In this document: in pieces, positions 47,339 through 59,381 of the stretch
Layout: the number at the start of each line of letters is the position of its first letter
Position numbering within the stretch: position 1 is the stretch's first letter
DNA from: Hymenopus coronatus
Lineage: Eukaryota; Arthropoda; Insecta; Mantodea; Hymenopodidae
NCBI GenBank assembly: GCA_030762935.1
Contig: CM060900.1
Span: 109,520,620 to 109,584,619, forward strand
DNA length: 64,000 bases
Reading direction: 5' to 3'
Translations under genes and position numbers: made by a program
The notes under the pieces: model-generated
The model's database searches: none
What the model was told of the DNA's origin: nothing
What the model saw: only the letters and a program-made list of their open reading frames with translations

Positions 47339-47560
47339 TTGCCGGTCCTCATGGCCACCTCGCTAAAATGTTTCGGTTTTTGCTTTGTGGCGCAGAGGAT
47401 CGTGGGTTCGAGTCCCCGCCTTGGGCATGGGAGTTTATGTGTTTGTGAAATGAATATGTGTGTCGGAACAGCAAACACAGTAAATTTGGGAAAATGTAAA
47501 AAGGGGTATACACTGCACCAGACTGCAGCACTATATTAAGAAAAGAAAAAAAACAAAAAA
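47339..47560 (+). mobile_element. tRNA-derived SINE, family S3, copy 2
   Basis: CTCATGGCCACCTCGCTAAAATG, a B box (GTGGGTTCGAGTCC) and CGCCTTGGGCATGGGAG are followed by the body and its end GGGAAAATGTAAAAAGGGG, then an A-rich tail. The copy at 4441-4682 (minus) gives the same order. Confidence 0.82.
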
Positions 47561-47947
47561 CAGCGTGTTACTTGCAGTAAAATTTAAAAAATATTGTTCA
47601 TAAATATAGAATTTATAAATTTCTTTTATATGTATCCTTAAGGAAATATCTAGTTTTTTTGTTTGCTTTTTTTTTTTTTTTTTCTTTCTCCATTTGGCGC
47701 ACTTAAACTAACAGTTAACTTTAAGTTACCGGTTGTTCGGAACATCACTATTTGATGCGCTGTAGAAAACAAGAAAAACAATTCCTCCAGAAGAGGGTGG
47801 GGTGTATAGCATTGTTTCCTCTAGATGTCGGAGAGAGGTTGTACGCATAGTTACAGATTTGGTTAGAATGCAGCGTTGTCCAGCAAAGGCCAGAAGATGG
47901 GGAAGAAGGTTACACCATTCAAGCGAGGGAGATTGTGTAGAATGCTA

Positions 47948-48262
47948 TTGGTTTAAATTTTCCAAGACTTTACTTTCCTCAAATGGAAGTCGGCATTCGT
48001 TTTTCTTTCTTGTTCTTTCATTTTATTCTTCTGGTTATGCAATGAGAACCGAATTTCAAAATTATCACATAGTGACCATCCCTTAAACATTTTGGCAATC
48101 GCTTTAGTCAAGTGTATGCGCTTATTACCCGTGTATGTGCCCACAAGGAAATAAGACGATTTCTGCTAATGCAGAAATTAGTACACTCTTTGATTACAAC
48201 AGTTTGTTGCAGCATAGATAAAAAAAGTCGTGTGAATGTTATCTGATTTGTATCTTTTAGAC
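47948..48262 (-). repeat. Family A fragment A27 (start third)
   Basis: ATGCAATGAGAACCGAATTTC, TATCACATAGTGACCATCCC, the CGCTTTAGTCAAGTGTATGC block and CAGCATAGATAAAAAAAGTCGTG follow the minus-strand order of the unit's first 300 bases. Confidence 0.75.
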
Positions 48263-48552
48263 TATCTAAAATGTTTGTTTGGCCCAATCCTCGGTGTTAT
48301 GCCAAGGTTTCCTCAGATTTTCTCTCTTCTGGCAAATAAAGGTTATGGCGTCCTTGCAGAACTTAACCATCATTGCTCCTAATATTTTCAGGGCTAATTT
48401 CCGTCTACCGTCCCTCCTAAACCTTCCCTCCCTGCCTACTGCCAACCCTCAGGCCTTGGTTTTGCGTAGGCCGTGTGTCATGCCATTTCAAACGAATAAT
48501 ATAAATGGATGGGCGCATGCTTATTCATAGGCATACACTGCTTCTCCCTTCA

Positions 48553-48815
48553 CCCCTTTTCAAACCCGGCGGAGGACGATGGATTTTTAGGGCGTTAAAA
48601 TCCTTTGGAAGGGAAGTAAAGCCGTGGGTCCCATGTCGTAGATTTACGGCACCTTAAAAAAAAACAAAAAAACAAACAAACTCAAACCTGATTGAGAGGC
48701 CTCTGAGCAAAATTAAGCGCTCTTTCACGCCTAGGATAGAATGGGATGCTGAGAACCATGGCAGTTAAAGAGCGTCCATAAATAAACGTCATTCATTTCC
48801 ACCTCTTTTCTTGTA
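48553..48815 (+). mobile_element. tRNA-derived SINE, family S6, copy 4
   Basis: It starts at the end of the B box (TTTCAAACCCGGCGG). GGAAGTAAAGCCGTGGGTCCC, TAGATTTACGGCACC, an A-rich expansion (48656-48680), TGATTGAGAGGCCTCTGAGC, AGAATGGGATGCTGAGAACC and the GTTAAAGAGCGTCC end follow. Confidence 0.8.
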
Positions 48816-48829
48816 GTTTAACGTCCTTT

Positions 48830-49060
48830 AACCTGGTTGGTCATATCAGACACTAAATGAAATCGGTGAAATGATGCTCAAATGCTTTCGGAGACCATGG
48901 AGTTTATAGTTCCTCGACATTAGTCCCCTCAGGGTACAAACCTTAAAACCCCGATAAAAGCCTTATTCGGGTAACTCACCCTAAGCGAAATTCAACTTGC
49001 GACCTCTTGAGTGCGAGGCAAACACGCTACCCCACACTACCGAGGCGGCCGCACAGCTTT
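48830..49060 (-). mobile_element. tRNA-derived SINE, family S11, copy 1
   Basis: The minus strand starts GCCTCGGTAGTGTGGGGTAGCG (A box), has a decayed B box (AAGTTGAATTTC), and a body with CATTTGAGCATCATTTCACC, GATATGACCAACCAGGTTAAA and the end AAACTACAAGAAAAG. The copy at 59981 shares all of these. Confidence 0.82.
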
Positions 49061-50975
49061 AAACCTTGTTTTCCTGCAAACTTTCTCAGCATGTTTTCAT
49101 ACTCAAAAGCTTCTTACGATGCAGAATTTTATTATTTTGACTATAAAATTTGGTTCTGTGTCTCATAAATATATTAAAGAAAATTACAAGTGTACAAACA
49201 GTACTCCAATTCTGAGATGTGAATTACTAGCTTTTGAAAATCCAGAACTTTTGATAGCACTACAATAATTAGGGACTAATATACACAATCCCATGACAGA
49301 CTTTTTAAACTCATTTACTCTAAAGCCTGACTTCTGATGTGAATGTTTTTAGAAATGCACAGCATGGAACATCTGTATTACAACAATGAATTCACAAAAT
49401 AAAAATTAATATTTAAATACCGACGCAAGCTGGAATATTTGCTATTTTAGCTGGTGCTTGGGACAGTATTAGGAAGGTATAGTTCGCGCATTATCTACGT
49501 TAACGTGCAGTTTCGTTTGATTACTGGTATCGCGTGCGGAAGAGAAGTTTGGAAAATGCAAACAGGTAGTCACTCCACGTGGAGTTGGAACGCTACCATT
49601 GGTTACAAGACGAACGTTTCCGGAAAAACACTAAATAAGCTCGCTGATGCCTTCTAGTTTTCAAACGACTTCTGAAACGGGAGCTGATTCCAACTCCACG
49701 TGGAATCGAGGAGTAGCTGTCTCATTAACAGATACACAATCATCTCTTTCAGACCAGCTATGCCGGCTAACAGGAAACCATAACAGGTACTGGAAATCTA
49801 TGGGTTTCTGACGTTTAAGGTTTTAATTCAATGGTTTGATAAGTGCAGTACATGAAAAATGCTAGAATTAAGCAGGAAAAAACTCATGGCTGGTAGTATC
49901 CTTAAATGACACGTACTATGAGGTGATACTGTATACATATAGTGTAGATCCTACCTACATCAGCTAGCAGAAATAACACAGCACCACACTTACAATGCTA
50001 ATCAAAGACTGTTTTGGAAGATACTTTTTAAAACAAAGAGTTGTCATCCGTCTCAATCCATAGATTCAGCTCATGAACGATTGTAGCAACGCATACAGTA
50101 AAAACAGGCATTAAACACTACTAAAATTCAGACGGAACCTCAGACGGAAGAGTTTGCTTACGATAGCAGAGTGGAGCAGTAAAATTCTTTTCACATAAAC
50201 TCAATCGCCTAATGGATTTCAGTTGTGTAGAACTAGTCCTTGTTCCTTACGCCTGCATTCGATCGAAACTGCAACGCTTCTCGTGGCAACGGGGTCACGT
50301 ACGCGAATATACACACAGTGTTACAGACTTCAACCGATACATTTCAGGCTTTATAGAAGAATGATATAAGAACACCATGATGTTGACACCTACGATCTGT
50401 GACGACAGAGTCTTGAAGTTACATAATTACTTTTCATCTGAATAATCATACTGAAAAATCAAACTAAATTACTTAATACCAATGTGACGCTAATTTTAAT
50501 TCTAAAACAAATAACTTAATTCCACAAGCGCAAATTTAGCTACTATTGCGGTATTTTCAAAGTTAAGTTGCCAACTAGCTCAACTTAAAAACTACCAGAT
50601 GGCTATAGAATCTCGCCAGAAAAGTTTCAAAAATTGCAAAATGCTCTCCATAAACACCAACATAAAAACATTCACCCATTATCATAGTAGCGCAGCCAAA
50701 ATTTGGTTCTTGGGGAGGTTGACATTTTTAAAGGCCTTACTTAATTGTAGTAATACCAACCAATTTGTCTTCTCGTCTACTATCATAAATCGTCAATGTT
50801 ATATTATAAAATAATGAAATAAAAATTTATTTAAAACTGCTGAAAATTTAAAAGTTCGTTTTCTGAGTGGCTTTGGGAAGTTTTCACCATTGAAATATCA
50901 CCCCTTCCTTGTGCATTTATGTTTGCCAAGCTGCTTAGTTATTTGGGCTGTAAATATCATTACTGCTTGTTACTG
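49061..50975. other. Unassigned DNA with an E-box palindrome pair
   Basis: No gene or known repeat. The only structure I note is the 17-bp inverted repeat at 49574-49590 and 49688-49704. Confidence 0.6.
49574..49704. repeat. 17-bp perfect inverted repeat containing CACGTG
   Basis: TCCACGTGGAGTTGGAA (49574-49590) and its exact reverse complement (49688-49704) bracket 97 bases. Each arm also contains the self-complementary TCCACGTGGA. Confidence 0.85.
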
Positions 50976-51842
50976 AAAAATCTGATGTGTACCATTCACA
51001 TGACTTTCTCCATATCCCTGCAACAAATAATTCTTAAAAAGCTTATACTTCTATTTACTTTATGCTAATCAGAAAAAATTAGCAGAAGTAGTCTTATTAC
51101 TCACTTCCTTGTAAGTAGAAGCGAAATAAGGGACAACCGTAGGTTAAAGTGATAGCCAAAAGCTGCTTGCTAAGTCAATGAAGTTCCTTTGTCTATATGG
51201 ATAGGAGTTGACAAGTTCCTGTATGAGAAAAGTATACGTTTTTCATAGCAGAAACCAAAAATAAGTGATGTCACAAAAACGACGAACTCCACAAAAAAAA
51301 TGTATATAACATAAATTGTGTGTTTTAAAGTGCTCTACATTTTTTGTGTAGTAAATTTGTGTCCATCTCTTACGGTTTAGCAGTCATTCAAAATTTAGTA
51401 AAATTCATCCAGAATCAACTACTCTTCAGAGGCTATTCCCAGAAAATTCAAGATATGCATTTCATTTGTCAGTTAAATATGTTTAATATACGAAATTTTA
51501 ATCAAAATCGTTAGCCATTTTTGAGAAAATCAAAATTTTCGAAAAAAATTCCATGTAAAGGGTAGTTGAGGGTGGGGGATTTTTCTCAAAATCTTCGTGT
51601 CGCATCCCTGGAAGATACTAAACTTAAATACCAAGTTTGGTATTTTACCGACTTTTCGTTTTTGAGTTATCGTGTTCACAGACAAACAGACACACACACG
51701 GACCTTTTTGTGAAAATGCTTTTTCTGGATATTGAGGACCCTAAAACATATATTTCCGGTGAAATCTCGGTATCGAATTTTTGGTGGAGTGCAATACTTT
51801 CTCTATACACTATGTACACAGTGCGTATGGAGAAAGTAAAAA
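50976..51842 (+). repeat. Family A copy A28 (full length, best reference copy)
   Basis: Complete from AAAAATCTGATGTG to GAGAAAGTAAAAA. The 5' hairpin arms are ATGTG (50985-50989) and CACAT (50997-51001). The internal palindrome AAATACCAAGTTTGGTATTT is at 51626-51645. The end palindrome spans 51795-51838, with arms TACTTTCTCTATACACT and AGTGCGTATGGAGAAAGTA. Confidence 0.96.
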
Positions 51843-52639
51843 TATGCTCACCTGGCCCATTTTGGCAGATTTACTTTTAGAAGTAGCAGAATCTTATGAT
51901 AAGAAAGGTCAAATATGGGTGATCTTTTTCATAAAAAGTATAAATTGGACTTAGAATCTCACAAATGCGGGTTATTCATAAAGTACAGAAAAGTACAAAT
52001 TAGAGATTTTTGCTGTTTTATTTAGAAACCTCCAGATCCCCCGCCTACCGCTGACAGAGAAAATTTCCCGCCACAAACGATCTAGATTCGGCGGATAACC
52101 GCTGTCGTTGGCAATCCTGTTCTAAGTTCACATAAATAATTGTATGTATTAATAGAGATACACGGAAGAAAAAAACTTGCTGCAGTATATTAGGGGGCTT
52201 GGTTGTCAATACGGCGGTGCTGCATTAAATCCCGTACAAACGCTTTAAACATGTTTTCCCCAACAGATGAATGGCGTACGTTTGGAGTGAACCTAATTTT
52301 ATTCCTCGCTTTCAGGTGCATGTTATGGTTCGTACAGGTCAAACGTGAAGCGTGTCTTTCATCGCAGCACGCACAACACTGTGAGTGACAACTACACACC
52401 TCGATACGGTAATGTATTTTTATCTGCAGACGCCGGGGATTCCCGCAGCGGAGGAGAAAAGAATGCAGTGCTGCGGTTGACACATGAAGGTTGTGTCTAG
52501 CAGCGCGGCCTCGACAGAGAATCACCAACGAAAAAAAGATTCCACAACTGAAAAAATAAGCCTGAAGTCACAAGCTTTATCGTTAAACAGACCTTTAAAA
52601 AAGAAAAAAAAAAAAAAAAAAGCTGCGACTTCTTCTAAT
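51843..52639. other. Unassigned DNA with one mid-size open frame
   Basis: A 112-codon frame on the minus strand (52190-52528) has no motif I recognise. The region is less AT-rich than its surroundings and may be an unidentified element. A 19-base A run is at about 52603-52621. Confidence 0.45.
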
Positions 52640-53417
52640 CAGTATACTTTTGTATAACTTTAACAAGCGATTCTTACGAAAGCTTACGTTTCTCTCCACT
52701 TCATGTTAATCGAAATGAACCTGTGCAGTAGTAGTTCCATTGCACATTTCTTTGTAGATAGAAGGGAGATAGAAGCAACCGAATGGGTAGTCAAATGTTT
52801 AAACTAGTGACCATATGCTGGCGAAGAAATTCCATTCTCTTTACGCGCATCACCAGAAATAACTGATTAAAGATAGTATTGAAAGAAAAAAGAATAATAT
52901 TGAAGAACTTACACCAAGCACAAGGAACCCGTTATATGTAGCAAGCTATGTTTTAAAGAGATCCACATTATTTACGTAAGTATACTTTTTTGTGTAATTT
53001 CTCTACGTTTAACAGCTACAAAATATAAACGTCCTTTCTAATGAAGAACGCGTCATAGGCTATTCCCAGAAAATTAAAGATAAACATTTTATATGCAAAT
53101 ATCTTAAATATGTGGGCTTCTAATCATATCATTCCGCCATTTTGAGAATAAACTTATTTTAGAAAAATATCCCTCTAATGAGTAGTGTAAGGAGGGGGAA
53201 TTTACTTGAAAATCGTGTCGCATCTTTGAAAGATACCGAAGAATACCAGGATAGGTGCTTGTCAGCGTTTTCGTTTTTGAGTAATGAGTTCACACGCGCG
53301 CGGACCTGTACTAATATTTTCGTTGTAATTTGGATGTCTCAAATCAAGCATTTCCAATGAAATCTCGCAATCAAATTTCCTACCTTCTAGGTATGCGTAC
53401 AGAAAGTGAAACTGTTT
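52640..53417 (+). repeat. Family A copy A29 (diverged, near full length)
   Basis: CTTCATGTTAATCGAAATGAAC, GTAGATAGAAGGGAGATAG, AGGCTATTCCCAGAAAATTAAAG, TCGTGTCGCATCTTTGAAAG and CCAATGAAATCTCGC follow the unit's order. A shortened end reads GTACAGAAAGTGAAAC. It is older than A23, A24 and A28 by its divergence. Confidence 0.85.
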
Positions 53418-55096
53418 TAAAAGCCAAAATCCTTTGGCATTATGTATGAATAGGAGTTTTTTCAGGACCTGGCTGTTCTTTATTAAAGCTTAATATTCAA
53501 GTTTCTTCCGACCGCTGACGGTTCGCAAGCCACGAGGATTACGGGAATTGCCGCTCTGAGGAAGAGGAGGAGGTTGCCTATTTATTGTGGACCCTGACTC
53601 GCGCGTCTAGTGACTTTTGTAATTATACAAATGGTACAAATTATGAGTGGGATTTTGCCTTATTCTGAACGATACGATAACCGATTAAGTCAGGTGATCT
53701 CTTAGCAATGTGTGATGCCCTGATCTAGTTCAGATTGGAATGCTGGCTGGCTGAAGTGATAGAAATGGTTCCGCCCAATGTGAAGTTAACAGCTGATTTC
53801 CAGCGTGAAGGTCTGAGTGGTCAGCCTAGTTCTATGCGCCGCGTGCAACAGGGATGAGAGCATAAGAAGCCTGAGACACAAGAGACTCTAGTGAGTGGCT
53901 CAATACGCCGAGCACTAGCCGACAACTCATGAAAACTGCTTTCAATATCACTTTAGGTAAATATCCTTAAATTTCGAGGGGTACATTTACTCAGCCAGTA
54001 ACCTTGCAAACTGAACATAACCGCACTTAGGATCGAGTGTAGTGTTCCATTCTAGTAGAATGTTTGTTCATACAAAGTTAAGTGTCCCAGAAGTCTAAGT
54101 TTACCGTGTACTATAAATCTATTAACAGAACATGTGTGTGAATGTGTTTTATACCACGGTGATGGAGGTGAATAGTATATTTTACTTGACTGTTTATTGG
54201 TGTGATAAAAGAGAGCTGTAAAAAATATTGTTAAAATATACAAACATGTAAATTAACTGAGGTGGTAGTGTGCAAGATTATGCTTCAGTAATCATGTAAC
54301 ACACAACATGTGTTTTTTTAATCAATTAACTTTTTAGCTGCCACTTCAATCCCAGAATAGTTTTAGTGGGTTCAATGCCCGCTCTTATATTTACGGCATC
54401 ACCGGCGTGATACACGATCTTAAATAATAATTGAGAAAGGAAATTTGGGAAGGAAACGCACCAGGCTTAAGTTTAGGTACCCCTCCACCAATTACCAGTT
54501 ATTGGGCTTAAAGAAAACCTGACAAAAACCCCCAGTCTCGGAGGGCGATCCTAATTGGCAGAAACTGAACCGAAACTGACTCGATTGCTTTGGCCTTTTA
54601 AATGTTAATATTACTTTCTGATTTTTACCCAAGCACATTTAGCTACAAACAGAAACTAGGCATCTGTATCAAATGCATATAAACTCAAACCCAAAATCAT
54701 AATAAAATAAAATAAAGGACCGAAGGCATAATACAAATTCTTCAGGACAGGCAATACATCTCAGAGCATCGGAATACTATTAAAAAAACTGACAACCTCC
54801 GATGACGACCACGAAAGATGACGGGATATATCTTATTAGCACCTGAAGTGTTGCTTAAGCGCGTTAACCACAGCCTTATGTTAATACAATCCATTGTCAT
54901 CCTTTGTCGACGGCGTCTCAGATTCCTGGGCCGCACATATGATAGAACCTAAAAAGAGGGAAGGAATTCGTTTTAGGTACAGAAGCTTCTGAAACATCCA
55001 AAGAAATGGAACTCATCGTTGAGGATGATGTGCATCGAGCACGTCCTTTAGAAAACCGCAACATTGCCTATCATTAACATTCAGTAATATAGTAGG
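53418..55096. other. Unassigned DNA
   Basis: No recognised element. A stretch near 54340-54600 has SINE-like GC content but no box A/B that I can defend. Confidence 0.5.
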
Positions 55097-56865
55097 ACGG
55101 CTCTTGGACTTCGACTCTTATAGATGGATCCAGCTACAAGGGCAACATTCGACGCAGGCATGGCCTTCTACAACACCGCTAGCAAAGACGACCTCGCACT
55201 GCGACGGAACAACAACCATGCCAGAGGTCAGTGGGCGCTGGCGCGCCGTGCCGCCTTGCTGCGGACAATGGAGACGCCTTCCGCCCCACTTACTAAGCCG
55301 CCTCCTGCCACGCCACCTACCGCTATGGAGCAGACAGCACACACCGCCGCCGCACCGGTATCCAGTAGGAAACCGGCCCGGCCTCATCCGCCGACAGCCT
55401 CCGCCGCCGTGCCGGCACCCAAGCGGGAACCGGCCCGGCCCAAGCCGCCGCCGTGCCGGAACCCACCCGGGACCGGCCCCAACCGCCGACCGCCTCCAAG
55501 GCCGTACCGGAACCCACCCGGGAATCGGTCCGGCCTTCTTCGCACCATGATGGCCACCTTACAGTGGTCGTCATAGGGGTCCCGAGGGACCTTCCATCCC
55601 GCTTCGTGTTGGATGCCGCACGCCGCCTTTGGCCCTCTTCAGTAAAGGCCAACCGCATCTCATCACCTCGGGGACCCACATCACTGGTCCGCCTCCACCT
55701 GGGGTCCGCGCCTGAAGCCGAAGCTGCCTTGACATCACGCCTGCCCTTATTAGGGCAGCAGCTACGTGTCGAGGCTAGCAGAAGCGAACATCCGGTCCCC
55801 TGCCGACGCTGCTGCACCTACGGACATCGTTCGGAGGATTGCCACGCCGCACCGAAGTGCCACTACTGTGGGGCAAGCTCGCTCACAGCCGCTTGCTCCA
55901 ACCATGATCTGCGCCGTCGACGCCGCTACTGTGCTATCTGCTCCGGGAACTCGCACTACACAGGGCAAGCCACGTGCCCCCTGTATCCCCGGAGTAGGCC
56001 TTCACCTCCACAAAACTCACAGCAGCACCACCAACCATCACCACCACCAGACTCGACACCGAACACTTCACCGACGGACACCTTTCTAAAGGACGCCAGG
56101 CGGCTACACACCAACTCGGCCTCCGTCTCGAGGAACTTCAGAGGGAAACCAAAGAACGACTCGCAGCATTGGAGGCCAAGCACCAGGACTCTGATCGAGT
56201 TGCAGGTGAAAATGGCGCGGTGCTTGCGTCCATCCAGCGCTAGCTGGACCGCACAGAGAACCACATCGTCCATCCACCTTCCGAGGACAGCGACGACCAG
56301 TGCCCGCGGCTGGGGTCTCTTGAGGCTTCGGTCGTGGGTGTCCGAGAGCTGCAGCACCAACTACATCAATCAATATCCAAGCAATTACACGACCTTCAGA
56401 CAGGACTTACCACGGACATTCTCTCCTACATCGCTACCGGTCCAGCCCCCAGGGGAAGGAAGAACCGCTAGTACCGACATCATCACCACAGGGAGAGAGT
56501 GGCAGCTCTCCCTGCACTTCCAATCCCATGTTTCACCAACAACTTCCAACCACCCACAATTTCCTCAACTCCTCACCTATAATTCGCTACGGGGGCCGGC
56601 TGGGCCTCGGTCAAGCCGGTCTACTAGCACAACCCTCACCCCTGGCGGCCGCACAGCGGGCCAGTTCACCTTTACCTTTTACTGCGCGGGTGCAACAGCG
56701 GTACCGCAGTATCCTTACCTTCTAATACCGGTGGAGGGGTTTTTTAGTCGGTAGGCCCATTCTGGGAGACCCCGACACTCCGGGCATGCCAGCCCGGGTT
56801 GTTCCTTAAGGTGGATTTTCCCCCTCCACTTGAAACAAAAACAAAAAAAAAAACAAAAAAAGCAG
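55097..56865 (+). mobile_element. Non-LTR retrotransposon with ORF1 only
   Basis: A GC-rich block in AT-rich DNA begins near AGGACGGCTCTTGG and ends in an A-rich tail (56829-56858). It encodes a gag-like ORF1 (see the next entry), then about 350 bases of GC-rich 3' sequence with GGAGGGGTTTTTTAGTCGG and GGAGACCCCGAC. No reverse transcriptase or endonuclease is present between ORF1 and the tail. It could be an internally deleted LINE or a LINE relative that carries only ORF1. Confidence 0.7.
55124..56476 (+). pseudogene. LINE ORF1 (gag-like) protein with zinc knuckles, frameshifted
   Basis: The frame opens MDPATRATFDAGMAF at 55124 and enters a proline/alanine-rich part with imperfect repeats (PPTAS-x-AVP-x-P-x-RE-x-x-RP). 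It shifts frame near 55445 and continues VVVIGVPRDLPSRFVLDAA, a fold typical of the domain before zinc knuckles in insect LINE ORF1. Then come a canonical CX2CX4HX4C knuckle (CRRCCTYGHRSEDC), a damaged one (CHYCGASSLTAAC) and a third (CAICSGNSHYTGQATC). After a second shift near 56000-56090 the third frame reads a likely coiled coil (GLRLEELQRETKERLAALEA) that runs, with one stop near 56241, to 56476. Such proteins bind element RNA. This copy is dead. Confidence 0.8.
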
Positions 56866-59273
56866 CGGAGAGGGGTGTCTCATGCCCTTGCCCCCTTTTC
56901 CCGACCCCCCATATGCGCTTATATTTATTAGTTTTAAAATACTTAGGTACTGCTCTACCTTAACATGCTTTATATATTTGTTACATTCTTATTTCTTTAG
57001 ATATGCCTCAACTTTCAGCGACACTCTCGGAAGATAAATCACTGCCTTCAGGAAAAAAATGCCAAAATAGTTTCTTTGAACTTCCTGTCACGAGCTTCCA
57101 AATTAGTATTGAATGAAAATGATGTCCTACTAATATTAAGTTGTGGCTTATACTGCATGGCCATAATAAATGAAACTGAATCGCACAGAACAATAAGCTG
57201 AATCCGTAAGCAAGCCCATTTAGCGTGTAGAACAGTAGGTACAATAACAATGTGCACCTTTAGCGTAAGAAAACTGTAAAACGTGGTAGGGCAGCCTAAT
57301 CTCGAGTTTTCGCAAGCTAGAGCCACGTGACCGATGTTATATGTAATCGCCACTTTTTAGTAACTGAAACTCCAAACGTAACAAGGCATTCTCCCCGATT
57401 TAGCGTGAAAGTTGATGCTAAAATCATAGTGTAAGAAAATCAAGGACGACTTATTTTCAGCATACGCTGCTGGATTGAAGTTCAAACGTTTAGAAGGATA
57501 GGAGTTTTTGGAAGGAAATTCATAGAAATTGAGAATACATGAGCAAGAATCCGTGCTATCGTAAACCTAAAACATCACCTAATTTCTGTATAAATATGTT
57601 TTAAAAACGGGAATAAAATGCTGTGGCTTAAATCTAATCCACAAATTTCCATTACTTTTTCTACTAATAATAATGGACAATCACATACTTTAAAAACAAT
57701 GCCTCCAAATGCGGCGGTTTAATATAGGTCTTCCAATTTATCTATGTTGACGATACCGTATTCAGTAATGGGGCAAATACTCTATCGTGATTCAAGACGT
57801 TATTGTAATACTGAAGAACACGACAAAAAGCCTATAGGCTATCAGCCTAGGCGAGAGGTTTTGGTTTTAACGATGAGAAAGTTGTGGAATTAAGTAAATA
57901 AATGTTTTGTATGAACTTGACATAATTTTGAAACGATATACAAGTTTTTTTTTCGCAAAATGTTTGATAATTTTTCATATTTTCCGGAATAATATTTTCT
58001 AGCCATGAGAAATATATATTCTTTTTTTATTTTGCATAAGAAGATAGGCATTTATTTCAACTTACAAAAATTAAACTTTAAAACTAAACATCTGCGGCTT
58101 CATGCCATACAACTATAAATTGCGAAACAATGTTTAGAATTTCAACAAAAATAATTTGGCAGTTACAATACTTATAAGATACGAAAATAAGGTACCAAGC
58201 AAGAAAAAGCCTTTGTTCTGTAAATTGCACGTTGGTAACAGAACCGGTATTAGAATTTCAGTCTAAAGAACACCACGTAGCTCACCTTACGTTATCGTTG
58301 AGAGCCAAATGTGAAATACTTGATCACTTTGGAAGCAGGCTCTTACAGAACGCATGGGTTCCGGTGTTAGAGATACAATAGAAGACAATTTAAAAGTTTG
58401 CTGCCGTATGATTTGGTCTAAATTGGACTCTACTATTGCAAAATACAGCAATAAAAGTTCTAGGTAATTTATTTGAGCTTTCAAGGCTAGCTACTAAATC
58501 AAGTATTGGGAATTAAAGTAATTCAATGGCAGCATTTAACCAATTTAAAACTAGTTGTATTTATTCTCATTTGCTTCTTTGTAACAAACAGTTGTGTGCC
58601 ACTCTTAAACAGCTAAGCCATGGTAGTAACTAACTGTAACAAACTAGAAATAGTGACAACACTCTTGGCATTAAAAACAAAAGGTGGGTCTTGTCACGTT
58701 TTGTGTGAAAAATTTCTTCATATCTTCGCTACCGTTATAAAATGCTGACGAGACATTTTTCTCTACGTATAACTTATTTGTAACAAATGGAAGGGAAACT
58801 ATGAAAAACGAAAATGTCACAACTTGTATGTTGTAGTTTGGTTATGTCTGGTTTGATCATATTAATAATATTGATTTGAAATAACAGGTTTAGAATTTGG
58901 AAATAAAGGAATGTATTTAGTTAACTGTCAGTTTTCATTTCAGTCATGTTATCATGCAATTCTGCCCAAAAATTAGCACGAAATTAATGCGAATGTATGC
59001 ACAAGTTCAACAAACACTACTAACCGAAATTATTAATGCACATTTTAAAAATAATTGTCAACACAAAATCATGCCGTTGCCAATCAGAATACAATTCTCT
59101 AATGCCAAAATGCACCGTTAAACAAGCAAGCCCTTTAGACGGAAAACAGTGTAACGCTTAACACTATTACGCCAAAAGGAAGTTCGTAATACGTGCGCAC
59201 AACGGCCATGAAAATCAGCCTCCGGTATTGAGTGCTTATCCGAGTTTCATGTGGCAATTCGCCCGGGACTATC
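56866..59273. other. Unassigned AT-rich DNA
   Basis: 2.4 kb without family A, SINEs or coding relics. It is the longest such stretch in the right half. Confidence 0.6.
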
Positions 59274-59368
59274 AAAATCTGATGTGTTGCACTCACATGA
59301 AAGTCCCTAACCACGGTAGCCTTTACATAGCTTCTAAAAACAATCCTTGAAAAAGTTATTTTTTTCTA
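59274..59368 (+). repeat. Family A fragment A30 (5' end only)
   Basis: CAAAATCTGATGTGTTGCACTCACATGA marks the start, in pieces of the unit's first 95 bases. Family A sequence then breaks off just before the duplicated target of the S10 retroposon. Confidence 0.7.
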
Positions 59369-59381
59369 TTTCCCGTTTACA

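Noticed and set aside
36695..51842. Family A as an LTR or a classic LTR solo
   Set aside because: Ends are not TG...CA, there is no constant 4-6 bp duplication, and no internal gag-pol region is seen between paired copies.
52190..52528. A 112-codon gene on the minus strand
   Set aside because: No recognisable domain, no splice or promoter context, and a competing frame on the other strand. Left as unassigned.
55118..55817. Long minus-strand and alternate frames opposite the LINE ORF1
   Set aside because: They are shadows caused by the GC-rich, proline-coding sequence; only the plus-strand frames carry zinc knuckles.
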